From: Actinomycetota bacterium
GTDB lineage: Bacteria > Actinomycetota > Thermoleophilia > Gaiellales > Gaiellaceae
NCBI GenBank assembly: GCA_003161615.1
Contig: PMOB01000030.1
Span: 1-35,791 of the forward strand
Direction of reading: 5' to 3'
DNA length: 35,791 nt
The notes below the pieces were generated by a model. It was not told the DNA's origin. It saw only the letters and a list, made by a program, of their open reading frames with translations, and did no database searches. Numbering within the stretch: the stretch's first letter is position 1; each line of letters opens with the position of its first letter. This document shows, in pieces, positions 1 through 8,147 of the stretch. Position numbers and translations under genes: made by a program.

Positions 1-258
1 GTTGGCGATGGTCGATTTGCCCGAACCGGAGAGGCCGGTGAACCATAATATACCGCCCATATGGCCGTTGACGACGGCGCGGCTTTCCGGCGTCACGCCG
101 AAATCGACGCCGAAAATATGTTGAGATTTGACCTGCGGCGAGCCGCTGGCACGCTGGTCGGAGATGCCGTCTAAGCTGATGATGCCGCCGCCCGCCACGT
201 CGTAGCAGTCGACCAGCACGAAGCGTCTTTTCGCCTCGCAGTCGGCGGTCAGATCGAA
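1..258 (-). CDS. Fragment of CysN/CysC-type sulfate activation protein (start of the APS kinase domain)
   Basis: Read on the minus strand, the frame is open to the window edge and ends in GHMGGILWFTGLSGSGKSTI, the entry to an adenylylsulfate (APS) kinase domain with its Walker A loop GLSGSGKST. Before it lies a segment resembling the end of a CysN domain (RRFVLVDCYDVAGGGIIS). In the family this two-domain enzyme makes APS and phosphorylates it to PAPS. Only about 86 codons are present and both ends are missing. Codons such as TTA, TTT, AAA and AGA are used, which the rest of the window largely avoids, so the piece probably comes from another organism. It continues in frame into a release factor 1 segment, which is not a known protein architecture. 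I read it as part of a chimeric contig end. Confidence 0.75.
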
Positions 259-261
259 ACC

Positions 262-390
262 GACACCCTGCCGCACCTCGAGGATCACGTCCTTGCGGTC
301 GGCAGGATCGCTCGGTGCGAGCGCGATGCGCAGCTCGTACTCGAGCCGCTCGGTCAGCACCTCGAGCTCGGCGACGAGCTCGCGCAGGCA
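262..390 (-). CDS. prfA: Internal fragment of peptide chain release factor 1 (PCRF domain)
   Basis: The minus-strand frame reads RELVAELEVL, then ERLEYELRIAL, then DPADRKDVILEVRQGVG. This is the end of the helical region and the start of the PCRF core of RF1, which normally continues as GGDEAALWAGD. Here the match stops right after GVG and CysN-like sequence follows. On the other side, around 380-400, RF1 similarity fades and the plus-strand UDG-like protein begins. The piece is about 43 codons of a roughly 355-residue protein, with neither the GGQ loop nor the recognition motif. Its codon use matches the rest of the window, so it may belong to the same genome but be joined wrongly. The outer limit is approximate because GAGCTC-rich sequence at the edge blurs it. 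Confidence 0.6.
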
Positions 391-405
391 GGCGGCGGCA
401 CGCGC

Positions 406-885
406 GTGCCCGTGCTCGGCTCCGGCCATCCGCTCGCCGATGTCTTCCTCCTCAAGCCGACGCCGAAGGCGGCCGAGCTGCAGGAAGGGGTCGCCTTCTA
501 CGGCCGCGCGGGCAACGCGCTCCTCAAGTCCTTGCAGCGGCTGCACGTCGACCCGATGGCGATCTACGGGACAAACTGCGTCAAGTTCGCCGACGAGGAC
601 GAGGACGAGGCGCGCGGCTTCCTCCTGCGGGAGCTGCACATCGTGCAGCCGAAGCTTGTCGTCGTGATGGGCGAGCCGGCGCGCGAGTTCCTCAACTCCG
701 CCCACTTCCCGCTCGCGCGGGAGCTCGCGGCGGTCGAGGGAGAGCTGCAGGAGTTCACGCCGACGATCCAGGGACTCGTCACACCCGACATCGACGAGTC
801 GCTCGACGAGCAGCCGGCGAAGACAGCGTTCTGGAACGCCTTCAAGGTGCTCGGCGAGTGGTGGAGCGAGACTCCTCCGTACTAG
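406..885 (+). CDS. Divergent uracil-DNA glycosylase superfamily protein, N-terminus uncertain
   Basis: The product resembles family 4/5-type uracil-DNA glycosylases, which excise uracil from DNA. Visible similarities are GVAFYGRAGNALLKSLQRL (family form GRAGxLLDxLL), YGTNCVKF (family ITNVVKC) and PKLVVVMGEPA (family PRVILALGxxA). The usual catalytic motif A (GEAPG) and the late HPSxxLR motif are not visible, and the iron-sulfur cysteines are absent. It may therefore have altered or lost activity. GTG at 406 is the first start codon after the suspect junction. The recognisable protein seems to begin a little earlier (GGGTRVPVLGSGHPLAD), so the true start is probably lost in the rearranged contig end. 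The last 28 bases overlap the next gene, suggesting translational coupling. Confidence 0.6.
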   Translation: MPVLGSGHPLADVFLLKPTPKAAELQEGVAFYGRAGNALLKSLQRLHVDPMAIYGTNCVKFADEDEDEARGFLLRELHIVQPKLVVVMGEPAREFLNSAHFPLARELAAVEGELQEFTPTIQGLVTPDIDESLDEQPAKTAFWNAFKVLGEWWSETPPY

Positions 886-1586
886 ACGTCCGCCGGCGCG
901 CCATCGCGTTCGTCGTGATCGGCGTCGCGGTCGGGACGTGGTTCGTCGTCGCACCGCACGTCGGCGAGGTGAGCCTGTGGCCGGCGGTGGTGATCGTCTC
1001 GGCGGGAGTCATGCCGGCGACGCTCGCGCTCGTCTTCGTTGCGCTGCCGCTCTGGTCGTGGCGCTGGAACTTCGCAGTCGCCATCGCACTCGCGCTCGTC
1101 GCGCTCGGCACGAGCGAGGCGGGTTGGGGACTCGCCGCGAACTTCGCGAAGCTCTGGGCGGCGGTCTTCGCCGGCTGGGCCTTCCTCTACGTCTTCGAGG
1201 AGCTCTGGTGGGTTCTCGTCGTCGCCTTGATCATCCCGGTCGTCGATGCGATCTCGGTGTTTGCGCCGCAGGGGCCGACGCACCAGATCGTCGCCAACCA
1301 TCCCGCGATCTACACGGACGTGTCCGTCGCTTTCCTCGCCCCGGGCGGCGGCGCAGCGAGCCTCGGCCCGCCAGACATCCTCTTCTACGCGCTCTTCCTC
1401 GCGGCGGCCGCGCGCTGGCGGCTGCGGCCCGGCTGGACATGGATCGCGACGACCGGGATGTATGGACTGACGATCGTGCTCACGGCGGCGACCAACGTGA
1501 ACGGATTGCCCGCGCTGCCGTTCCTCTCGTTCGGCTTCGTCGTCGCGAACGGCGATCTGCTCTGGAAGCGGCTACGCGCGAAGTAG
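858..1586 (+). CDS. Presenilin-like intramembrane aspartyl protease homologue
   Basis: A 242-residue polytopic membrane protein with about seven to nine hydrophobic segments. Three places carry presenilin/signal-peptide-peptidase (peptidase family A22) hallmarks. The first is VVDAISVFAPQGPTHQIV at 128-145, matching the presenilin TM6 stretch YDLVAVLCPKGPLRMLV. The second is LGPPDILFYALF at 169-180, matching the TM7 GxGD motif (LGLGDFIFYSVL), with the second Gly replaced by Pro. The third is LPALPFLSFGFV at 217-228, matching the C-terminal PAL motif (PALPISITFGLV). D130 and D173 would be the catalytic pair. Only about 40 residues separate the two Asp-bearing helices, with no long loop. GTG at 858 or 861 is the likely start, overlapping the UDG-like gene. 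The gene ends 15 bp inside the convergent rRNA methyltransferase gene. Substrate and activity are not predictable from sequence. Confidence 0.72.
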   Translation: MVERDSSVLDVRRRAIAFVVIGVAVGTWFVVAPHVGEVSLWPAVVIVSAGVMPATLALVFVALPLWSWRWNFAVAIALALVALGTSEAGWGLAANFAKLWAAVFAGWAFLYVFEELWWVLVVALIIPVVDAISVFAPQGPTHQIVANHPAIYTDVSVAFLAPGGGAASLGPPDILFYALFLAAAARWRLRPGWTWIATTGMYGLTIVLTAATNVNGLPALPFLSFGFVVANGDLLWKRLRAK

Positions 1587-2939
1587 AAGCGCGACGCACT
1601 CGACGTGCGGCGTGTGCGGGAACATGTCGACCGGCGTCACCCGCCGCAACTCGTAGCCGTACTCCTGCTGTAGCGCCTTGACGTCGCCGGCGAGCGTCGT
1701 CGGATTGCAGGAGACGTAGACGAGGCGCGGCGCTCCGATCCGCCCCAGACGACGGAGCGCTTTCCCGGCCAGACCGGCGCGCGGCGGATCGACGACGACG
1801 ACCTCCGGCGGGCCGGAGCGCTCGAGCAGCTCCTCCACCACCTCGCCGACGTTGCCCGCGAAGAAGGCGGAGTTCGTGATGCCGTTCAGCTCCGCGTTCT
1901 CGAGCGCGCAGGCGACCGACTCCTCCGAAACCTCGATCCCCCACACCGTCAACGCGTCGCTTGCGAGCGAGAGCCCGATCGTGCCGATGCCGCAGTAGAG
2001 GTCCCAGACCGTCTCGCCGCCGGTGAGCGCCGCCGCGTCCCGCGCGAGCCCGTACAGCCGCTCCGCCATCGCGGTGTTCGTCTGGAGAAAGGCGTTGGGC
2101 CGGACGCGGAAACGCAGGCCGCAGAGCTCCTCTTCGATCCCTTCCTCGCCCCAGAGCAGCCGCGTCGGCAGGTTCGTCACCTCGGCAGGCGTGTCGTTGA
2201 TCGCCCAGTGGATCGAGCGCACCTCGGGGAAGCGGCGCAGGACGTCGACGAAGTAGCCCGCCTCGAACTTGTCGCCCGGCGCCGTCACGAGCTGGACGAG
2301 CGCCTGGTGCGTGTTGCGTCCTTGCCGCACGACGAGATGGCGGAGGTAGCCGCTGCCGTCGGCCTGCGAATACGCCTGAAGCCCTTCCTCGCGCGCCCAG
2401 TCGCGGACTGCGTCGCGGATCCCGTTGCCGAGCTCGTCCGCGAGCCAGCACTTCTCCAGCTCGAGCACCTCGTCCCAGCGGCCCGCCTTGTGGAAGCCGA
2501 GGCCCGGCCCGTCCGGCGTCGTCGTGAACGAGTACTCGAGCTTGTTCCGGTAGTGGAAGATCTCCGGCTCGCACGGCACGATCGGCTCGAGCGGCGGCTC
2601 CGCGATGCCGGCGAGACGCTGGAGGGCATCCCGCACCTGCCGTTCCTTCTGCGCGAGCTGCGCCGCGTACGCAAGATCCTGGAAACGGCAGCCGCCGCAG
2701 GCGGGAAAGTGCGCGCACGGCGCCTCGACCCTCTCCGGGCCGGGGAGCAGGATGTCGGTCGCGAGAGCTTCGGCGTGGCTGCGCTTGACCTTCGTGACGC
2801 GGGCGCGCACGCGGTCGCCGGGCAATCCCCGTCGGACGAAGACGACGAAGCCGTCCAGCCGCGCAACGCCGTTGCCGCCGAACGCCAGCGACTCGACGTC
2901 GAGTTCGAGCTCGTCTCCCTTCGCTACGGGCGCGGCCAT
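1572..2939 (-). CDS. rlmD: 23S rRNA (uracil-5-)-methyltransferase, RlmD/TrmA family
   Basis: A 455-residue SAM-dependent enzyme that methylates C5 of a uridine, most likely in 23S rRNA. The N-terminal 60 residues form a TRAM (OB-fold) RNA-binding domain. Iron-sulfur cluster cysteines are C75, C81 and C84 (APCAHFPACGGC), with C164 as the probable fourth ligand. The Rossmann part shows VWDLYCGIGTIGLSLA (SAM site) and VVVDPPRAGL. Near the C-terminus, YVSCNPTTLA carries the nucleophilic Cys. Length and all motifs are normal. RlmD, RlmCD and TrmA cannot be told apart safely here; the cluster cysteines argue against TrmA. The start codon is ATG at 2939. The gene lies 24 bp downstream of a phosphoesterase gene on the same strand. 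Confidence 0.88.
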   Translation of the reverse strand: MAAPVAKGDELELDVESLAFGGNGVARLDGFVVFVRRGLPGDRVRARVTKVKRSHAEALATDILLPGPERVEAPCAHFPACGGCRFQDLAYAAQLAQKERQVRDALQRLAGIAEPPLEPIVPCEPEIFHYRNKLEYSFTTTPDGPGLGFHKAGRWDEVLELEKCWLADELGNGIRDAVRDWAREEGLQAYSQADGSGYLRHLVVRQGRNTHQALVQLVTAPGDKFEAGYFVDVLRRFPEVRSIHWAINDTPAEVTNLPTRLLWGEEGIEEELCGLRFRVRPNAFLQTNTAMAERLYGLARDAAALTGGETVWDLYCGIGTIGLSLASDALTVWGIEVSEESVACALENAELNGITNSAFFAGNVGEVVEELLERSGPPEVVVVDPPRAGLAGKALRRLGRIGAPRLVYVSCNPTTLAGDVKALQQEYGYELRRVTPVDMFPHTPHVECVALLLRA

Positions 2940-2963
2940 GCCGCCACGGTAGCCGCGACGCCG

Positions 2964-4367
2964 TTACGAGTAGGGCGGGTGAAGCGGCAGGATCAGCGGC
3001 GGCCTCGGCTTCTGGTTGAAGTTGAAGTCCGAAGCGAGGTTGCCGAGGATCCCGACGTTCTCGGCGACGTACGGCCGCGAGTCGGGGCGGCCGTCGGTGC
3101 GCGGATCGAGCCGACGGCCGTCGAGGAAGTCGTTCTCGATGAACTTCAGGTAGGCGTCGAAACTCAGCGTCTGATGGTCGACGTAGCCCGTCCGCGCATA
3201 CGGGCTGATCACCAGCCCAGGCACGCGCAGCCCCCAGCTCTGGCCGTGCACGACGGGCGGCTGGACGTGGTCGTAGAAGCCGCCCCAGTCGTCCCAGACG
3301 AGGAAGATCGCGGTGGAGCGCCAGTTCGGGCTCCGCATGATCGCGTTGATCAGGCCAGTGACGTACGTCTGGCCAGTGGTGACGAACCCGGGTGGATGCT
3401 CGCTCGTCGACTGGGAGGGGACGATCCACGAGACCTCGGGGAGCTTCCCGGCGCGCGCGTCGCCGAAGAAGACGTGGAGCGGGACGACGTTCCCGAGCTG
3501 GCCGTCCTGGCGCACCGTGTCGAAACGGGGTAGCGGGTTCCAGATGTTCGGCGTCCCGGCCGTTTGCGGCCCCTGTTGGCAGAACATCTGGCTGCCGGGA
3601 CAGTCGGGCTGCGTGCCGTTCGAGACGTAGTAGCGCCAGCTGACGTGGCGGCGGTAGAGGAGGTACGTGAGATCGGTCCACGGGTAGTCGACACCGCTCG
3701 CGCTCTTCGCTCCGAACGGCGCGTTGACCGCCGTCTTGCAGCTCATCGGGTCGTGCGACGTCGAGCAGTACGCCGACCAGCCGGAGACCGTCGCGAGGTG
3801 CTCGGGCAGGCTCCACGAGTTGACCGACGGGAACATGTGGTCCTGAAGGACGTAGTTGCGCGCGTAGGCCCAGTAGTTCGGGATCTCGTGCCCGTCGTGG
3901 TAGCCCATCACGTCCGGCGCGTTGGGCGTGAGCGAGCAGCCGGGCAGGTCGGGGCTGTTCGCGCACGAGAGATGGCGCCCCTTCCGCGCCTCGGCCACGA
4001 AGCCGTCCATCCGCCCACTGTCGATGTCGTTGACCGCGTTGATGTTGTCGTGTGGTCCGCCGGCGTTGCGATCGCTGGTGTCGTGGTACGGCGCGAGGCA
4101 GACGGTCGACCGCGGATCGGGCAGGCACGGTTCCGTGCCGGGGTTGCCGGCGACGCCCGGTATCCCGTCCGCTCCCGGGTAGGTCCCGAAGTAGGAGTCG
4201 AACGAGCGGTTCTCCTGCATGATGATCACGACGTGGCGGATCTTGTGGATCCCCACGCGCGGGCTCGCGTCAACGTCCGACCGATGTCCCGGAACCTCGG
4301 CGGACGCGAACAGCAGAGCGAGGAGGAGCAACGCTGCTCCGCCGAGCACGAGGAGGATGCGCTTCAC
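2964..4367 (-). CDS. Secreted or membrane-anchored phosphoesterase (phospholipase C / acid phosphatase family), copy 1
   Basis: A 467-residue member of the PF04185 phosphoesterase family, which includes bacterial non-specific phospholipases C and AcpA-type acid phosphatases acting on phosphate esters outside the membrane. An N-terminal hydrophobic segment (ILLVLGGAALLLLALLFA) is a signal peptide or anchor. The metal/active-site signature follows: [21 protein letters not shown] near residues 46-66. Later come GYHDGHEIPNYW and [17 protein letters not shown], the family's second metal-binding block. Eight or more cysteines suggest disulfides outside the cell. It lies directly downstream of a close paralogue in the same orientation, so the pair probably arose by tandem duplication. 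The exact substrate cannot be named. Confidence 0.82.
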   Translation of the reverse strand: MKRILLVLGGAALLLLALLFASAEVPGHRSDVDASPRVGIHKIRHVVIIMQENRSFDSYFGTYPGADGIPGVAGNPGTEPCLPDPRSTVCLAPYHDTSDRNAGGPHDNINAVNDIDSGRMDGFVAEARKGRHLSCANSPDLPGCSLTPNAPDVMGYHDGHEIPNYWAYARNYVLQDHMFPSVNSWSLPEHLATVSGWSAYCSTSHDPMSCKTAVNAPFGAKSASGVDYPWTDLTYLLYRRHVSWRYYVSNGTQPDCPGSQMFCQQGPQTAGTPNIWNPLPRFDTVRQDGQLGNVVPLHVFFGDARAGKLPEVSWIVPSQSTSEHPPGFVTTGQTYVTGLINAIMRSPNWRSTAIFLVWDDWGGFYDHVQPPVVHGQSWGLRVPGLVISPYARTGYVDHQTLSFDAYLKFIENDFLDGRRLDPRTDGRPDSRPYVAENVGILGNLASDFNFNQKPRPPLILPLHPPYS

Positions 4368-4410
4368 GGCGTGCGCACGCTATGCGCCGCGCTTTAGAGC
4401 CAGATGAGGA

Positions 4411-5811
4411 TCAGTCGAACGGCGGGTAGAGCGGCAGGATCAGCGGCGGCAGCGGAGTGCGCGAGAAGTTGAAGTCCGCCGCGAGGTTGCCGAGGACGGA
4501 TGCGTCCTCCGGGACGTCCGGGCGCGAGTCCGGCCGCCCGTCGTTCCTCGGGTCGAGGCGGTGCGCGGAGAGGAAGTCGTCTTCGATGAACTTGAGGTAG
4601 GCGTCGAAGCTCAGCGTCTGGTGGTCGATGTAGCCGGTCCGCGCGTACGGGCTGATCACGAGCCCGGGGACGCGCATGCCGTAGCCCTCGCCGTTGACGA
4701 CGGGCGGCGCGACGTGGTCGTAGAAGCCGCCCCAGTCGTCCCAGACGAGGAAGATCGCAGTCGATCCCCAGTCGGGGCTCCGCATGACCGCGTTGATCAG
4801 ATCGGTCACGTACGCCTGCCCGTCGGTGATCTTGGCCGGCGGGTGATCGCTGACGTTCTGGGCGGGGACGACCCAGGAGACGGCGGGAAGCGTGCCGCGC
4901 TGCGCCGCGCGATAGAAGCGGTGCACCGCCGTGATGTCGCCGAGCTGGTGATCGCGGCGAACGGTGTCGAAGCGCGGCAGCGGGTTCCAGATCCCGGGCG
5001 TCTTCGACCCCTGGGTCACCGGCGGACAGAACATCTCGCCGTCGGAGCAGTCAGGCTGATTCCCGTTCCCGACGTAGTAGCGCCAGCTCACGTGGGCGCG
5101 ATGGAGGAGGTAGGTGAGATCCGTCCACGGCAGGTCGCTGTGGCCGCTCGCGTTGGTCGCGCCGAAAGGCGCGCTCAGGGCCGTCGTGCAGCTGAGCGGG
5201 TCGTGGGGCGTCGTGCAGCGCGCCGACCAGCCCGAGACGAGGGAGAGGTGGGCCGGCACGCTCCAGGAGTCCACCGACTCGAACATGTGGTCCTGGAGGA
5301 CGAAGTGCTTCGCGTAGTCCCAGTAGTTCGGGATCTCGTGCGAGTCGTGGTAGCCCATGACGTCCGGATCTCCCGGCGCGAGGGAGCAGCCGGGCGAGTC
5401 GACGCTCCGGCCGCAGGAGCGGGCGAGCCCGGCGCGGGCTTGCGCCTCGAAGCCGGTCATCTCGCCGCCGTCGATGTCCCCAGTGGCGTCAACCGCGGTG
5501 TGCGGCCCGCCGAAGTTCCGGTCGTGCGTGTCGTGGAAGGGACGGACGCAGCGACCCGACTTCGGGTCAGGCGAGCACGGGACACTGCCGGGGTTTCCCG
5601 CCAGGCCGGGAATCCCGTCGGCGCCCGGGTACGTCCCGAAGTAGGAGTCGAACGAGCGGTTCTCCTGCATGACGATCACGACGTGCCGGATCTTGTGGAT
5701 CCCGAGCCCGCCGGCGCTCGCGTCGGGCCTGCGGCCGGGAAGGGCGGCCGAGACGAGCACCAACAGCAGGAGAAGGACGAGCGCGAGACGCCGGATCGCG
5801 CCGTGACCTAC
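4411..5811 (-). CDS. Secreted or membrane-anchored phosphoesterase, copy 2 (start unresolved)
   Basis: A paralogue of the gene at 2964-4367, sharing the same blocks: [58 protein letters not shown] and [19 protein letters not shown]. By eye well over half of the positions are identical, and the family and role are the same (PF04185 phosphoesterase). The hydrophobic leader [15 protein letters not shown] is intact, but no ATG or GTG precedes it in frame. The candidates are CTG at 5862, inside the upstream yjbQ-like gene, or TTG/GTG codons within the leader. The coordinate given is the in-frame point next to the upstream stop, not a proven start. Overlap with that gene suggests coupled translation. 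Confidence 0.78.
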   Translation of the reverse strand, partial: VGHGAIRRLALVLLLLLVLVSAALPGRRPDASAGGLGIHKIRHVVIVMQENRSFDSYFGTYPGADGIPGLAGNPGSVPCSPDPKSGRCVRPFHDTHDRNFGGPHTAVDATGDIDGGEMTGFEAQARAGLARSCGRSVDSPGCSLAPGDPDVMGYHDSHEIPNYWDYAKHFVLQDHMFESVDSWSVPAHLSLVSGWSARCTTPHDPLSCTTALSAPFGATNASGHSDLPWTDLTYLLHRAHVSWRYYVGNGNQPDCSDGEMFCPPVTQGSKTPGIWNPLPRFDTVRRDHQLGDITAVHRFYRAAQRGTLPAVSWVVPAQNVSDHPPAKITDGQAYVTDLINAVMRSPDWGSTAIFLVWDDWGGFYDHVAPPVVNGEGYGMRVPGLVISPYARTGYIDHQTLSFDAYLKFIEDDFLSAHRLDPRNDGRPDSRPDVPEDASVLGNLAADFNFSRTPLPPLILPLYPPFD

Positions 5812-6209
5812 GTGAGCGTGGTGACGTAGACCTTGCGCGTGCGCGGACCGTCGAATTCGCAGAAGAACACCCCCTGGTACGTGCCGAGCGCGAGCCCGCC
5901 GTCGCTGAGCGGGATCAAGACCTGCGGGCTCGAGGCGAGCGAGGCGCGTGCGTGGGACGGCGCGTTCGGGCCGTCCTCGTCTTCGTGCTTCCACTCCCAG
6001 TCGTCGCCGACGACGCGCTGGAAGGCGTTCTCGAGATCGGAGACGAGCTCGGGATCGATCCGCTCGTTGATCGCGACGCCCGCCGTCGTGTGCGGGACGT
6101 AGACAAGCGCCGCCGAGGCGCCGTTCTCCTCGCCGAGCGCCTCACGGACGAGGTCCGTGATCTCGATCAGCTGCGTCTTCCGCTCGGTCTCCAAGACGAT
6201 CTCGCGCAC
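5808..6209 (-). CDS. YjbQ family protein (UPF0047)
   Basis: A 133-residue protein covering the whole YjbQ/UPF0047 fold. It shows the typical [20 protein letters not shown] near residues 37-56, then a segment DDWEWKHED, then [20 protein letters not shown] and the closing [14 protein letters not shown]. Members are small trimeric enzymes; some have been reported to have thiamine phosphate synthase-like activity, but the cellular role is unsettled. GTG at 6209 is chosen because it gives the family's usual N-terminus ([19 protein letters not shown]). A longer in-frame extension would run into the divergent peptidase gene. The gene leads a minus-strand run with the two phosphoesterases and the rRNA methyltransferase. 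Confidence 0.85.
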   Translation of the reverse strand: MREIVLETERKTQLIEITDLVREALGEENGASAALVYVPHTTAGVAINERIDPELVSDLENAFQRVVGDDWEWKHEDEDGPNAPSHARASLASSPQVLIPLSDGGLALGTYQGVFFCEFDGPRTRKVYVTTLT

Positions 6210-6231
6210 GGGTCTTATCCTACGGACGCCC

Positions 6232-7725
6232 ATGGCGGAGGCGCTCCAGCAACTCGAGATCGACGATCTCTCTGCCGAGGCGGAGCAGTTCATCCGCGAG
6301 CTCGACTCCGAGACGTACCTCCACTTCTCCGGCCAGAAGGAGACGTATGACCTGCCGCCGATCTACGAGCGCCACGAGCGGCTGACCCGGCTCGACACCG
6401 CACTCGCGCTCGGCGCGTCGGTCGACGGCGAGCGGCGGCGGCGCGAGCTCTGGAAATTCGCCTGCGAGGGCTATCTCGGCAACTTCGTCAAGGAGGAGGC
6501 TTCGAAGGTCGCCGAGCTCGAGGCGACCCTGACCGCGCGCGTCGGCGACGAGGAAGTCCCGTACCGGATGCTCCGGCCGCGGATCATGAACGAGTCCGAT
6601 CGCGGCGAGCGCGCGCAGCTGGAGGCGCTGCGGAACGACCTGACCGAGCAGCACCTGAACGCCCTCCACCTCCACGCCGCCGAGGTCGTCCACACCGAGA
6701 CGACGCGGCTCGGCGCGGCGAACTACGCCGACCTCTACCGCGGCTTCGCGTTCCGGCTCGACGATCTCGCGGCGCAGTGCCGCACCTTCCTCGCCGACAC
6801 CGAGAGCCTCTGGGAGGAGGCGGGCGACCGGATCTACCGCGCCCGGCTGGGGCTCGGGCTCGGCGAGGTCGAGCGCTGGGACGTTGCCCGCGCGCTGCGC
6901 GGAGCCGAATGGGACGCCGCCTTCCCCCGGAAGACGATGCTGCCGGCACTGGAGGCGACGCTCGGCGACCTCGGCGTCGACCTGGGCGCACAGAAAAACG
7001 TCGAGCTCGACCTCGAGGAGCGCCCGAACAAGGATCCGCGCGCCTTCTGCTCGCCGATCGACGTGCCCGGTCGCGTCGTCCTCGTGATCAAACCGCAGGG
7101 AGGCCCGGACGACTGGCGCGCGCTCTTCCACGAGGCAGGCCACACCGAGCACTTCGCCCACACCTCCCCCTCGCTCTCGATGGAGGAGCGGCGGCTCGGC
7201 GACAACGCCGTCACCGAGGGCTGGGCGATGCTGCTCGAGCACCTGACGATCGACCCGGTCTGGCTCGAGCGGCGCCTCGACTTCTCGCGGCCGTACGAGT
7301 TCGCGGCGGAGGGCGCGACCTTCCTCCTCCTCATCGTGCGCCGCTACTGCGCGAAGCTCCTCTACGAGCTCGAGTTCCACACGGCGGACGAGCCGACCGC
7401 GTTACGGCCGCGCTACGTCGAGCTCCTCGCCGACGCGACGAAGGTCGCGCCCTCGCCGACCGACTATCTCGCCGACATGGACGGAGGCTTCTACGCCTCG
7501 GAGTACCTGCGCGCGTGGGCGTTCGAGGCGCAGCTGCGCTCGTATCTGCGTGAGCGGTTCGGCAACGCGTGGTTCTCCCGTCGCGAGGCCGGCTCGCTGC
7601 TGCGCGAGCTCTGGGCGGAGGGGCAGAAGCCGACGGCCGACGAGCTCCTGCAGGACGTCGCGGGCGAGACGCTCGACCTCGCCGCGGTCGGCGACCGCGT
7701 GCGCGAGGCGCTCGCCGCCGCGTAG
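6232..7725 (+). CDS. M3-like zinc metallopeptidase
   Basis: A 497-residue, mostly helical protein with a gluzincin active site: H300-E-A-G-H304 (LFHEAGHTEHFAH) and a third ligand E329 in NAVTEGWAMLLEHL. The spacing of about 25 residues fits peptidase family M3 (oligoendopeptidase F/thimet oligopeptidase) or its close relatives. There is no signal peptide, so it is probably a cytosolic oligopeptidase. The part before the active site, with long charged helices, fits the M3 alpha-helical channel fold but is divergent. ATG at 6232 is used, 22 bp from the divergent yjbQ-like start, so the two genes probably share a control region. Substrate unknown. Confidence 0.75.
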   Translation: MAEALQQLEIDDLSAEAEQFIRELDSETYLHFSGQKETYDLPPIYERHERLTRLDTALALGASVDGERRRRELWKFACEGYLGNFVKEEASKVAELEATLTARVGDEEVPYRMLRPRIMNESDRGERAQLEALRNDLTEQHLNALHLHAAEVVHTETTRLGAANYADLYRGFAFRLDDLAAQCRTFLADTESLWEEAGDRIYRARLGLGLGEVERWDVARALRGAEWDAAFPRKTMLPALEATLGDLGVDLGAQKNVELDLEERPNKDPRAFCSPIDVPGRVVLVIKPQGGPDDWRALFHEAGHTEHFAHTSPSLSMEERRLGDNAVTEGWAMLLEHLTIDPVWLERRLDFSRPYEFAAEGATFLLLIVRRYCAKLLYELEFHTADEPTALRPRYVELLADATKVAPSPTDYLADMDGGFYASEYLRAWAFEAQLRSYLRERFGNAWFSRREAGSLLRELWAEGQKPTADELLQDVAGETLDLAAVGDRVREALAAA

Positions 7726-7817
7726 TCCTGTTGACGTCGCGTGGCCGCCAGGTTTCGCTCCGGTAACGCTGAGGATTGACGTGGAATGTCCCGGGCATGC
7801 CTTGCGTTGGAAACGGC

Positions 7818-8060
7818 ATGAGAACTCTGGAGTCGATACACGAAGAGATCGAAAGCCTGAGCGAAGAGCGCACTGAGCTCTGGCACAGGCTCTCCGCCGA
7901 GCACGATCCCGAAGTGCGGGCCGAGATCCGCGCCCTCGATACGAAGCTCGACGGACTGTGGGACGAGCACCGACTGCTTCGCGCCCGGCTGCGCTGGGGA
8001 GACCGCGAGAAGATCGTCGCCCGGGCCCGCGTCGAAGAGCGGCTCGAACGGGCCGCCTGA
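7818..8060 (+). CDS. Small coiled-coil protein, DUF2630-like
   Basis: An 80-residue charged helical protein (start MRTLESIHEEIESLSEERTE). Its middle, EIRALDTKLDGLWDEHRLLR, resembles the DUF2630 family of small actinobacterial proteins, where a similar stretch ends in a conserved W-D. No catalytic motif is visible and the function is unknown. ATG at 7818 is preferred over an upstream TTG that would add 14 unlike residues. The 92 bases before it hold no obvious promoter that I would trust. A strong hairpin follows the stop. Confidence 0.6.
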   Translation: MRTLESIHEEIESLSEERTELWHRLSAEHDPEVRAEIRALDTKLDGLWDEHRLLRARLRWGDREKIVARARVEERLERAA

Positions 8061-8074
8061 CCTAACTCCTGCGA

Positions 8075-8107
8075 GGGATCGACTCGGCCGCGCGCCGAGC
8101 CGATCCC
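8075..8107 (+). terminator. Hairpin, probable terminator after the small coiled-coil gene
   Basis: Two 14-base arms, GGGATCGACTCGGC at 8075-8088 and GCCGAGCCGATCCC at 8094-8107, pair with a single A/C mismatch around a 5-base loop. It begins 15 bases after the stop at 8060. Only a weak run of two T follows, so it may act as a Rho-assisted or structure-only terminator. Confidence 0.55.
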
Positions 8108-8147
8108 TTGGACGTCGGCTGCGGCAAGCCGGTCGAGGAGGGTCGCC

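Noticed and set aside
1-405. A natural CysC-RF1 fusion or horizontally acquired gene
   Set aside because: Both parts are fragments joined mid-domain with a change of codon use, and no such architecture is known. A contig-end artefact is simpler.
1480-4128. Very long open frame opposite the rRNA methyltransferase and phosphoesterase genes (similar ones at 14734-17514 and 20515-22665)
   Set aside because: The products are Arg/Ala/Pro-rich with no domain and run over well-supported genes. This is the usual effect of high GC in third codon positions.
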